The position numbers and the translations under genes were made by a program. A stretch of DNA of 27,679 bases, from positions 1 to 27,679 of the forward strand of contig MU867158.1 of NCBI GenBank assembly GCA_033725935.1, read 5' to 3'. This DNA comes from Cladorrhinum sp. PSN259. Lineage: Eukaryota > Ascomycota > Sordariomycetes > Sordariales > Podosporaceae. Under the pieces are notes generated by a model. It saw only the letters and a list, made by a program, of their open reading frames with translations. It was not told where the DNA came from and made no database searches. Positions 10,301 through 19,705 of this stretch are shown here, in pieces. Numbering within the stretch: position 1 is the first letter of the stretch; every line of letters starts with the position of its first letter.

Positions 10301-11068
10301 CAAGAGGTGTATTTGTGGCGCCGGATGTGGAGGCTTGCCTATATGTAGGGACCTGGCTGTGTGTGGTGGCTGGCCGATGCCATAGATCCTGCCGATGCCA
10401 TGGATCCTGCCGATGCGTATAGTAGCACGTATTCTAGGACGTATTAGTTAAAGTGGTCTGATAAGTAGCCGATAATGGAGCCGTTATTACGCCGTAAGCA
10501 GTCGTTCCCTAGACTTATATCCCACCAGTACCTACGCTTACGTAATAATCGGTAAGATACCAAATTACACGCGAATCTTAGGCAGTAGGCTACATTAAAG
10601 AGCTGCAAGACGTAGGCGCCCCTTGGACTATCGAGATAAATGGCCACTTTGCCGTATCCTTGTATTAAGACTGGCTGCTCTCCGGCCCAGACGTGGTCGC
10701 CAGGAAGAGCATTCTTGAAGGTGGTAAACCTGCTTTTCTTATTAAATATATGGAGAGTTGATCCAGAATCAAGTATTACAGAATTCTTCAAAGGGTACTC
10801 AGCTATTAAAAAGGCTGTTTTTATAACCAGGAAACTGCCAGAGCAACGGCCAACCTTGCGGCCTAGTCAGCTCTGTGATTTTAATTAGGCTGTCAGCTTT
10901 TCCACTTCCTTTTGAAGATCTAGATTAAGTAAGGCTTCCTTGGTCCTAGACCGAAGGTGCTCTCTTTCAATAAAACCCTCTGGGGCTAATTGCGGGAAAA
11001 CATAAAAGCATCTTGCAAGACGGTGGAACTGGCCACAACAAGGGCAAATTAGTAAGGAACTTGCAGAG
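7303..11068 (-). pseudogene. Copia gag 3' end and pol polyprotein
   Basis: A near-continuous minus-strand frame interrupted by a few stops of the CAA/CAG-to-TAA/TAG type. In coding order: gag zinc knuckle CPCCGQFHRLARC (11008-11046), protease ILDSGSTLHIF (about 10444-10791), GAG-pre-integrase and integrase core (about 9571-10400, with D in LAVDIYNYD and E in NRGAERSGG), then reverse transcriptase with intact FFYVDDIVF (YVDD at 8263-8274), and RNase H (7528-7818, VASDASFAD and TEAELLAL), ending near 7303. The integrase site expected as D-N-G-x-E-F reads KYNNEF, probably an Asp lost to Asn. The element is recently active-looking compared with the gypsy copy inside it, but is not functional as it stands. 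Confidence 0.92.
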
Positions 11069-11073
11069 CCTAA
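11069..11073. repeat. Target-site duplication of the chromovirus (left)
   Basis: CCTAA directly before TGTTAC, repeated exactly at 18228-18232 after GTAATA. Deleting one copy and the insert restores the copia Gag frame. Confidence 0.9.
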
Positions 11074-11552
11074 TGTTACAACCTGTACCGGGTAGGGTTC
11101 AGACTACAAGGCAGTACGCCTGGGGTAATATGACAGGGAAATCGAAGATTACGGGACGCACTCAGACGGGGTTAATCACTGTCAACTAATAGGTAGCTCT
11201 ATAAAGTATCGCTTTAAGTATTGTAGATAATGAACGATTGAATTGCTTGCGTGAAGAACCAAGTCCTTACGATGAGAAGTGCCTAGTACTCCTCTTACTT
11301 ATAATGAAGCTATCTATATATATTTCCTAAGTATATTATATCCTGACTCGAGAGACTCGACTATCGAGTCTATTAAGTCGGTAAGGTCGGGTATAACTCG
11401 ATAGACTCGAACGTCGAGTCCGTCGAGTCTCTTTTAATTAGTTGCATTAGGACTTTGTAAGTCTTTATATCCCTGGCCTAACGATTGGTCATAGTCTTAT
11501 AATGCCCTATATAATAGTCCGTATACGGGGGACTTACGCGCGAGGCGTAATA
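11074..11552 (-). repeat. Chromovirus 3' LTR, copy E
   Basis: 479 bp. The outer half (11074 to about 11320) keeps consensus bases; the inner half is strongly shifted to TpA relative to copy F. The cassette (11343-11434) is made of ACTCGA/TCGAGT motifs shared with copy F, confirming that E and F are one element's pair. Confidence 0.95.
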
Positions 11553-11565
11553 TATTTCCCCTCCT
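11553..11565 (-). other. Chromovirus polypurine tract
   Basis: On the minus strand aggaggggaaa lies directly upstream of the 3' LTR and would prime plus-strand DNA synthesis. The same tract recurs between LTR copies C and D. Confidence 0.75.
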
Positions 11566-11650
11566 CTATAGTCTTCGCCTCGAAGACTTTCTGACGCTAA
11601 GAAATTTATCGTTATAACTGTAAGTTCTCCTTTTTATCCAATTCCTTAAA

Positions 11651-12208
11651 ATGTCTGCTAATAGGGTATAGAAGAATTATAAGTCCTCGAGACCTAGCGT
11701 CCTTTACGTCCGGACTATATAGCGTAACGCCCTTTTAGAAGCGGTTTTCCGATCTCCGATTATAATGGTGCGCGCGTGTTCTTATTATAAGGGGAAGGCG
11801 ATTCTATACGAATCCTTACTTATATTATCCTCTCGTTACGCGGTATATATTTAAGATAATTAAGCTTTATATAATGCTTTAGGGGTATCGGTATAGCAGC
11901 TTTATAAAATAGTTTCTTAATATAATAAGCTAGAGGCTAAAATAGAAGAAGCGGAGGCGGCGCATGCTGCGTTAGACGCGAAGATTAACCGGCTACGTCT
12001 TTAGAAGCGAAAATGGACTGCGAAAATGGCGCGGGCCCTTTCTCGTGGTATGGATTCTATAAAGGAGTTAAAGAGGTTAGAGTAGGAAGAGGCGGCTATC
12101 TCCGCTATTCCGGAATTAAAATTCTTAGTCTTAAAGGACGGTTATCTTTCGTTATCTTCTAAAGACGTTGATAATCCTAATTAGCTTATCTCCTTAAGGG
12201 TTAACTAA
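11651..12208 (+). pseudogene. Antisense ORF of the chromovirus: Zn2Cys6-like cluster plus coiled coil
   Basis: A frame running opposite to gag-pol between the 3' LTR and the pol stop, 186 codons from ATG to TAA, with eight internal TAA/TAG stops (codons 7, 24, 68, 71, 82, 90, 118 and one in RLE*EEAAIS) plus one late TAG. Between stops it is strongly protein-like: RNALLEAVFRSP, YNKLEAKIEEAEAAHAALDA, MARALSRGMDSIKELKRLE. Cys43 and Tyr 46, 53, 63, 66 and 74 have the spacing X2-X6-X9-X2-X7, the Zn(II)2Cys6 pattern, if the Tyr codons (TAT/TAC) were once TGT/TGC. RIP makes that change readily, and it is seen in this element's Gag knuckle. A Glu/Ala/Leu-rich coiled coil covers about 91-118. The frame ends 19 bp from the pol stop, tail to tail. 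Function unknown; a DNA- or RNA-binding accessory protein is the simplest guess. Confidence 0.6.
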
Positions 12209-12227
12209 TCGAACCTAAATCTAAATT

Positions 12228-15200
12228 TTATATCTTAAGTCGATTTAGGTTCTATCGGTAGAATTACTAGAGTTTTTCCAAGTAGTCTAAAAGATCGATA
12301 GGTTTCTACGAATTAAATTCTAGTCCGTAATTAAGCTATTTAATAAGATATTAGAATTCGTTATTGCTAATTCGGGAATCTAGGATATTTTCAACGTCGA
12401 ACTTTTCCTCATCGTCGATTACCTCGAGTTATATCTTAAGTCTGGCTTTTCTTAGTGCAGGTTTAAGTAAGGAAATATAGAATACTTTAGTTCGTACTCT
12501 TATAGAATCGGGTAAGATAAGTTTATAGTTTAATGTCGAAACTTTCCTTTTAATTTTAAACGGTCCGATTTTTTTGAAATCGAGTTTCCTACTTAGTCGT
12601 TTCGTATGGAGGTTACGTGTAAGAAGAAACACTTTATCTCCCTCTTCGAGGGGAGGTCCCTCGACCTTATATTTATCGTAATAAGTACGCATTCGTTCCC
12701 GGACGAATTCGAGTATTTCCTTTAATATATCGTGCATTTCTTATAACCGTCTTATACGCACCGCTGCTTTAGGTATATTAGCTGCTAGTCCCTAACGTAG
12801 CTTTAATTAGTATCCGTAATTAGTAAAGAATAGTAATATATTCGTTAACTCTATGCTGCTAGAGTTATATACTAATTATGCTATTAGTAATAGGTTAACC
12901 TAGTTATCTTACTTAAAGTTAATGTAGTACCGAAGGTATTATTTAATAACCTGGTTAAGTCGTTCAGTCTGTCTATTAGTCTGGGGGTAGAATGCGGTCG
13001 AGAGCTTGGATTTAACGTCTAGTCGTTTTATTAAGGCTTGCTAAAATTTAGATATGAATAGCTTGTCTCTGTCCGAAGTAATGTTATCTGGTAATCTGTG
13101 TTGGCTTACGATGTTCCGTTCGAAGTGGTAGGCTAGTTATTCTGCCGTAATGGTTTCTCTAAAGGGTATAAAGTAGGCCCACTTGGTGAGTTTATCGACT
13201 ATTACCTAGATAGAGTCGTATTTAACGTCTGTTTTATCTGGTACCGTTAAGTCGGGGAGCTTGGTAATAAAGTCTATCGATATGGATCCCTATGCTCGTT
13301 CTGCGGTAGGGAGAGGTTTAAGTAATCTATACGGCTTGTATCTTGCCGCCTTACTCTTAATGCACATTTTGTATTCTCTAATTATCTCTTTTATTACCTT
13401 TTTTATTCTTGGGAATGCGTAGTGTTATTATACGCGTTCGAGCGTTTTCTTAATTCCTAGGTGTCCTTTAAGTTTGTTTTCGTATAGTTTAGTAATATAC
13501 GCTTATCTCTTATCTACTGGTACGTATGCTTTATTAAGGTATTATATTAGGTCATTATTCTCGGGTCCTACCTATAATTCTAGTTCTTTTATTTTATCCT
13601 TATCGACGTCTCGTCGTTTGGCCTAGAATTTATAATCTTCCTATTTTATATGGTAGGTTCTGGCGCAGTCCTCCTAGATCTAAATTGCATATTTTAGGGT
13701 TCCGTCCTTTTCTTTGAAAAGTGGTATTACGTCGTATTTCTTATTGCCCTTATGGTCGGGTCTTCTATTAAGCGCGTTTGCTCTAGCGTTTTCTTTTCCC
13801 TTAATATAGTAGATGCGGAAGTTAAAGGGGGCTAGGAATTCTGCCTATTATATTTGTCTAAGACTTAGTTCCTTAATAACGAAGTATTTTAAGTTCCGGT
13901 AATCTATAAAAATATCCACTGGTTCCTTAGTCTTACTAAGATAAGGTCTCTATTTATCGAATGCCTCGATAACGGCCATAAGTTCCTTATTATAGATTGG
14001 ATAATTGAGTACTGGTCCAGAGATCTTTTTCGAAACGAATCCTACGGGGTATCGCCCGTCGTCGAAATATTAGTAAAGCTCTGCTCTTATGGCAAAGTCT
14101 GATATATCCGTCTTGACTTAAAAAGGTCTGCTAAAATCTAGCATCCGTAATATTAGCTCGCTATTAATAGCTTTTTTAAGCTGGTCGAAGGCGTCTTGTT
14201 ATTCTTGTTTCTATTTAAATGGATATCCTTCGCTAATAAGCTCGTATAGGGGTTTGGCAATCTTGCCGAATCCTTTGATAAAGGATCTATAGAAGTTAAT
14301 AAATCTAATAAATATCCTGATTTCTTTCTGGTTTATTGGTGCCGGCTAGTCCTTGACTGCCGTAATTTTAGCTGGTTCCATTCGGATTTCTTCCGGAGAG
14401 ATATCGAATCCAAGAAAAATTATTTTCTGCACGTGGAATTCGCTTTTACATAGATTTACTGATAATCCCGTATCTTATAGCGTTTATAAAATCTGTCGTA
14501 TGTATTCCTGGTGCTCCTCGAGTGTCTTGGAATAAATTAAGATATTGTTTAAGTATATAAAGGCAAATCGATCTAGATAGGGGCGTAGGGTATGGTCGAT
14601 TATACTTTAGAATATCGCCGGGGCGTTAGTGAGTTTAAAAGGCATAATCTGGTATTTAAAATGCCTGTAGCGAGTCCTGAAAGCTATTTTCTACTCGTCC
14701 TTTTCTTTAATCCGGATATAGCTAAAGGCTATTAGAAGATTAAGACGATTGAACTATTGGGCGTTAGCTAGTCTATCCTTTATCTCCCTAATAAGCGGTA
14801 GCGGATACCTATTCTTGATTATTTCCTTATTTAGTTATTAATAATTAATTATAAGCCTTAAATCTGTTGTCCTTTTCTTAGATATAAATAAAATGGGGTA
14901 GGCCGCTTTACTCTGCGACTTCCGAATAAACCCTTTTAGTAAATTCTCCTTGATGTATTCTTGTAGGGCTTGGTCCTGTCGTGGCCTTAGGTAGTATGCT
15001 TTATGGTATTATAACTTAGCTCCTTCCTTTAGTCGAATCTCGTGGTCGAAAGAGGTTTTTGCGGGGAGCTTATTCTTTATCTTATATTTAAAGATAGTAA
15101 AACTGTGATATTCCTTCGGAATATTGCTGAGGTCTTCCTTTTCCTTAGGAAGTTTGTGTCCCGGGTCGTTACTCGGGTTGTTCTCTAGCTTCTCTAGTCT

Positions 15201-15960
15201 GATATATATTACCTATTGTTCTGGTTCTTTAGGGTGCGAGGGTCCCTTTTTAGATCTTCCTCTGTTAGTTGATATTAGCTTGTTATGGCTTGTATATTTT
15301 GTTTGCTCGCAGGGGATCTCTTGTCCTTTTAGGCACTTAGGAGCCTTATTCAGTTCTGCTCTGTTCACCCGTTTAGTATTAAGCCTGGAGTTAAGATGGC
15401 CATTCTCCTAGTCGATATCCGGGTTGTATTTCTTTAATTACGGATGTCTTAAAATCATGTCGTATTTGGGACCTGTAGGTAGGATATTAAAATTCACTTC
15501 CTGCGGGTTATTATTTACTGTGATTAAGAGTGTTATTTCCCGTGAACTGATTTTACTATTATAACTGGCCGTTTGCCTTTCGTAGGTCCTTATTCGGTAA
15601 GGTTGTTTTTTCTTGACTTACGGTATCCTTGTTTTATTTATAAACGAAGGATTAATAATGTTAATCGTGCTTCCTAAGTCGATTACTGTAATAGCTCGGT
15701 ATTCCTTTCCTTTGGAGTCTGTCTATCGAACTTCTATAATTAAGGCGTTCTTGTTATTTAATACTATAGCTTTAGCGACTATTTCGTAATGCGCTATAGA
15801 GGTCTTTTTGTTAAATCCGGCTCGCGGCCTCCTGATGCGAGTTGTGATCCGTCGGTGTGGAATTAGTCTGATCTACTTAGGCCTAGAGAGGCCCGTTAGC
15901 CGTTTCCCGATCGTGGCATTATAATAAGGTTGGAGTTTTATCGTGTTCTCTATCTGTGCC
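12228..15960 (-). pseudogene. Chromovirus pol (protease, RT, RNase H, integrase, chromodomain)
   Basis: A minus-strand frame with many RIP-type stops. Protease: ITVIDLGSTINIINPSF near 15,690. Reverse transcriptase about 14,250-15,050: GFIRKSQSKAAYPILF, RLNLLIAFSYIRI and FAFIYLNNILIYSKTLEEH. RNase H about 13,750-14,150: VKTDISDFAIRAELY and NKELMAVIEAF. Integrase about 12,430-13,620: GSISIDFITKLPDL, NITSDRDKLF, TERLNQVIK, then the GPY/F module KKIGPFKI. After one stop, a chromodomain (about 12,270-12,415): KFDVENILDSRISNNEF, YLIK and LNYGLEFNS. All three expected catalytic Asp codons of the RT now encode Asn: LNL (14739-14741) and YLNN (14544-14555). The enzyme is dead. The final stop lies at 12228-12230. 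Confidence 0.9.
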
Positions 15961-16105
15961 ATTCTCTGGCTTTTTCTCTCTTATGCCGGATGCACCATGC
16001 GTATGGGCAATCCTTATAATTAGGTTCGTCCTTATTTTAATATTCTGTGGGTACCTGGCTTTCTATATAGAGGATATTAGCGCGTTTTATTAATATCTTA
16101 AAATT

Positions 16106-17700
16106 CTATTTATTATCTGATCCTGCTTCGTGGACCTTGAGAATAGGTTCGTTGTTTAAGCGTACGGGAAAGAATTCGTAAAAAACCTTATATCTATAGT
16201 GATAAATATAGTTATCGTAGATATAATTAAACCAGGCGACGTATAAGTATAGGATGCAAGTAGATAAGGCGAGGGGTATATCGTCGGATCGTCCTCCCTC
16301 TTCTCGGATGACCACTATCTTTCGGATATCCTTTACGACTTTCCCAATTACCGTAAAGCTCTCTGCCATGTCTTCTAAGGTAATTTACCAGCCTATGTCT
16401 CTGCTTATATCTAGCTTTGAGGGGTAATTGATCGTTCCCTCGGGTTCCGAGTTTTCGCTGTCGTCGGGTAGAGGTAATATATATTATTCTGACTCGCTGG
16501 TGTATTCTTCCTTATTAAAGCCGTCGTAAGTAGGTACGAGGGTATCGTCGTTATTATCTTACTAAGCTATCTTAATAGTACGATCGTTCTCGGCGAACTG
16601 TATTTGCCTTTATTTAGGCATTAGTTTGAATTTCCTGGGGGTACGATAATCTCGTGCATAGTGACCCATTTTATTATAATTAAAGTATTTGACCTTAGAC
16701 TTGTCCTTGGGCTTATTGCTATATTTGCGCTAGTTATTATATTATACTGCGCTAATGTCTATAGGTCCTGGGTATGTTCTAATTAAAGTATTCTTATATT
16801 GGTATTTCTTAAAGGTATTAGCCTTAAGGAAGCGGGGGTCCCTATAGACGCCCTTATCCTCTATTATTCTCTCGAAGATACGATTATTAACGATAATGGC
16901 CTTATTAATATAATCGTCGAGTAATAAGGCGTATCGGTCTTCCTTAATAAATTTATTCTTGACCTTAGGTTTCAGTCCCCTATAAAACCTATTCTTTAGG
17001 CCTACTTTTACCTAATTTACCCTAAAAGCGTCACGACGGAATAATATCGCGTACGTTACGGTTAATACCGTTTATACTAATCGCTTTAAGCGATCTTCGG
17101 CGGCCTTTTCCTCGTTAGGCTCGCCGTATATTTTCTTAATTTCCTCCTCGAATTTACCTAGCCTATCTTTAAAGATCTATTAGGTAAGGGTCTCTCTTTT
17201 ATCTTCGGCGTAATCGAAATAGTTCCTAAGGATCCCGTCGAATTACTGCTTAAGGTCTCCTTTAAGGAAATTGGCAGTATAAAGGAGTTAAGATTCGGGG
17301 TCCTTAATACTATAGAGCCGGAGGTTGGTTTTAACGTACGAGATCTAGGACGGGAGTTCTTATTTATTGCCGCTAAAAATAAGAGATTTGCCGACCTTAG
17401 CTATAATCTTAGGAATATTATCGGTCTTATTAGCACGCTTATTCGCGATAGCGGTTTAAAGACGTATAATTTCCTCCTTAAGTTCTTTAAATTCGTCCTT
17501 TACTATTAAGGTTTCTTCTATACCGAGGAGTTTCCGTCTAATAGTATTAATCTTCTCCTTAAGGTTTAATTTCGGAACCTTTTCTTTATCGGACTCGTTA
17601 TCGCTAGGCGGAGTGATATCCGGGAGTTAGACTTCTCCCTCGTTAATGTTTGGGTTGACGGTAGAAGGGTTAGCGGAAGTAGAAGCTATATTAAGGGTTA
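16106..17700 (-). pseudogene. Chromovirus gag region with decayed zinc knuckles
   Basis: Minus-strand capsid-like sequence: TANFLKGDLKQ then FDGILRNYFDYAEDKRETLT, and KFEEEIKKIYGEPNEEKAAED, followed by a knuckle at 16646-16687 that reads YFNYNKMGHYARDY. Its spacing is that of CX2CX4HX4C with all three Cys positions now Tyr. Downstream, 16106-16369 is a stop-free stretch of 87 codons with AWFNYIYDNYIYHYRYK, which looks like a second W-x2-C-x2-D-x-C-x2-H zinc site with Cys changed to Tyr. I treat it as the linker between gag and protease, not a separate gene. The gag start codon cannot be placed. Confidence 0.75.
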
Positions 17701-17748
17701 TTCGTAATATTTAAGCATAACGTTCGATCTTGAAAAACGTAAATAACG

Positions 17749-18227
17749 TATTATAATCTGTACCGGGTAGGGTTTAGACTATAAAGCAGTATGCCTAGGG
17801 TAATATAATAAGGAAATCGAAGATTACGGGACGCACTTAGACGGGGTTAATTACTATTAATTAATAGATAGCTTTATAAAGTATCGCTTTAAATATTATA
17901 GATAATAAATAATTAAATTGCTTACGTAAAGAACTAAATCCTTACGATAAGAAGTGCCTAATACTCCTCTTACTTATAATGAAGCTATCTATATATGTTT
18001 CCTAGGTATATCGTATCCTGACTCGAGAGACTCGACCATTGAGTCTATCGAGTCGGTAGGGTCGGGTATAACTCGATGGACTCGAACGTCGAGTCCGTCG
18101 AGTCTCTTCTAATTGGTTGCATTGGGACTTCGTGGGTCTTCACATCCCTGGCCCAACGATTAGTCATGGTCCCACAATGCCCTGCATAGTGGTCCGTGTG
18201 CGGGGGACTTACGCGCGAGGCGTAATA
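17749..18227 (-). repeat. Chromovirus 5' LTR, copy F
   Basis: 479 bp. The inner end begins TATTATAATC where other copies have TGTTACAACC. The inner half (17749 to about 17990) is strongly TpA-shifted; the outer half keeps consensus bases (gggacttcgtgggtcttcac). This is the mirror image of copy E. The cassette (18018-18110) matches that of copy E. Confidence 0.93.
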
Positions 18228-18232
18228 CCTAA
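18228..18232. repeat. Target-site duplication of the chromovirus (right)
   Basis: CCTAA, identical to 11069-11073. Confidence 0.9.
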
Positions 18233-19385
18233 CGCCTTCTTCGGCCTCTTTTTAGGTCTTCTGCCTCTCGAACCACCCTATCGCTTTTTACCATTCTTTT
18301 GTTCCCCCTTATCTCTACCAGAGCCGTCTTCACTATCCTGGGCGTCCCCAGAACAGGCCTCTTTAGTGTCTTCTGCACTGGCAAAGGAGGGACCGAATGA
18401 ACCTTTTGCAACCCGGTGACCTATCGGATTATAGGCTTGTACTCTAGGTCTTATAGCCTCTTTAAAGGCGTTAGCTACCTTACGGTAGGTAAGAGTTAAC
18501 TGCTCAGCTTGCTTATAGAGCTTATAGCTGGTTACCTAAATAGGCACCACTGCTTCCACTGCACAAATAAAATCATTAAACCAGGTAAGTGCCGAAAGGG
18601 CCTCTGGTACTTTCTTACGTATAGCATAAGCCATAGCTTATTCCCAGGCTTCCGACCACTTTATCGGATCCTTAGGCATACGGGTAAGCGGTTTAGCGGC
18701 CGCGCGATAGTCATCTTGCGCATCGCGTAAAGCGGCCTGGCTGGAAATACCTATTTATTCCTTTAGATTATTGTACCACTCGCTGATCGACTTGTTGGCT
18801 TCGCAGGCTATAGCGAAGTAGTAGGTACTGACTGTCTTCATTACCCACTCTTTAAGTAGTCGTATATGCTCCTTTTGTTCTTTGTAGTCTTTAAGCTTAA
18901 TCTGGTATATAGTTATCTGGTAATTGAGCAAGCGGTAGCTTTCGGGCGATAGATCGTCGGGATAGCCATCGACTTAGCCGTCGGTCGATCCGTCGGGAGT
19001 TGGTATGTTATTAGTAGAGGCCGTATTGCCTATGACGGTGGCACTCGACGCCGTTACTTGTATAGCCTGCGTAGTTTGCGTGCCCTGTGTGGCTTGCGTA
19101 GCCCTCGTGGCCGGCGTGGCTGGTGCCGTACGTGGGTAATTATTGATGTCTGGAGCTGTGGGCTTGCGTAGGAAGGGCTCAGTGCCTTGGATAGCCTCCC
19201 AGATGTCGGCGGCGATAGCCTTGCCTCGGAATTGTTGGCTCTAGGTATCCTAGTCATCGGCAGTCGATAGGGTAGCAGTCTTGTCGATGGAGGATATGGT
19301 GGATCTTGGTAGATTGGATTCGTTAAGGCTTGCTATTACTGTTTTGGCTTGGCTAATCGGCCGTTGAGCGAATAAGACTCTTGAT
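18233..19385 (-). pseudogene. Copia gag, 5' part
   Basis: Minus-strand frame continuous across the chromovirus with 7303-11068. It reads YQIKLKDYKEQKEHIRLLKE, WVMKTVSTYYFAIACEANKS, ISEWYNNLKE then a stop, DAQDDYRAAAKPLTRMPKDP, VPEALSALTWFNDFICAVEA and a basic run GRRPKKRPKKALGSAS that joins the zinc knuckle on the other side of the insert. Stops are TAA/TAG at places where Gln (or Trp) would fit. This is the usual Gag layout of fungal copia elements. The start codon is uncertain. Both other frames also contain open stretches, which are shadows. Confidence 0.8.
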
Positions 19386-19643
19386 TATCAGATAACAGCG
19401 CCTTGGGAAATGTGCACTTGGAAAAGCAATTGATGGTTCAGATGGTTGCTTGATTGACTGATCTGGTTCTGACCAGAAGAGTGGTCTGGCTCGACCTCCC
19501 TTGATATCAGGGAAGATCTCAGACCCTGTAAAAGCCAAGGATAGATTACATCAGTATGTCGCAAGACTCGTGGTCCTGTAGACCCTAACCCACGGACAGA
19601 ACCTCCGACGGGTCCTCCATTTCTAGACCCCTATTTTCTGACA
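19386..19643 (-). repeat. Copia 5' LTR
   Basis: 258 bp, TATCAG (from TGTCAG) to CTGACA, differing from the 3' LTR at five positions, all transitions in CpA/TpG context. The following TSD CCCCT lies at 19644-19648. Confidence 0.95.
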
Positions 19644-19648
19644 CCCCT
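19644..19648. repeat. Target-site duplication of the copia element (right)
   Basis: CCCCT, identical to 6997-7001. Confidence 0.85.
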
Positions 19649-19705
19649 TACTGTACTTGCGGCTCCGGCCGTGAGTCGGTAAAACACCTGGTAGTATGGT
19701 GCCCA
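19649..19705 (+). repeat. Duplicated LINE zinc-finger segment, copy 1
   Basis: 57 bp matching 19928-19984 with two differences, both A here for G there. It encodes the C-terminal CCHC-type finger. Confidence 0.85.

Larger units (their letters stand above)
11074..18227 (-). mobile_element. Ty3/gypsy chromovirus, heavily RIP-mutated
   Basis: A 7,154-bp element with equal 479-bp LTRs (11074-11552 and 17749-18227), a CCTAA target duplication and a polypurine tract at 11553-11565. Gag and pol read on the minus strand with reverse transcriptase upstream of integrase, the Ty3/gypsy order. A C-terminal chromodomain marks it as a chromovirus. The interior is AT-rich, poor in CpA/TpG and full of TAA/TAG stops at expected Gln and Trp sites, with CpG largely kept: the CpA-type RIP pattern. 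It is inserted in the copia gag, so it arrived after that element. An extra reading frame lies on the opposite strand between pol and the 3' LTR. Confidence 0.95.
7002..19643 (-). mobile_element. Ty1/copia retrotransposon, split by a nested chromovirus
   Basis: The element is bounded by 258-bp LTRs (7002-7259 and 19386-19643) with TGTCAG...CTGACA ends and a CCCCT target duplication. Subtracting the nested chromovirus and its duplicated CCTAA leaves 5,483 bp, a normal copia length. Coding order on the minus strand is gag, protease, integrase, reverse transcriptase, RNase H, the Ty1/copia order. The two LTRs differ at five sites, all CpA/TpA transitions. It sits in a Tad-like LINE: the stub tactacccct on the left and tactgtacttgc on the right reunite to LINE sequence resembling 19921-19940. 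Confidence 0.95.

Noticed and set aside
15124..15411. Plus-strand 95-codon frame within chromovirus pol
   Set aside because: Shadow of the minus-strand pol linker; low complexity Ser/Leu, no family.
18117..18419. 100-codon plus-strand frame across the LTR F end and copia gag
   Set aside because: It spans the insertion junction and its TSD, so it is an accidental fusion and a shadow of gag.
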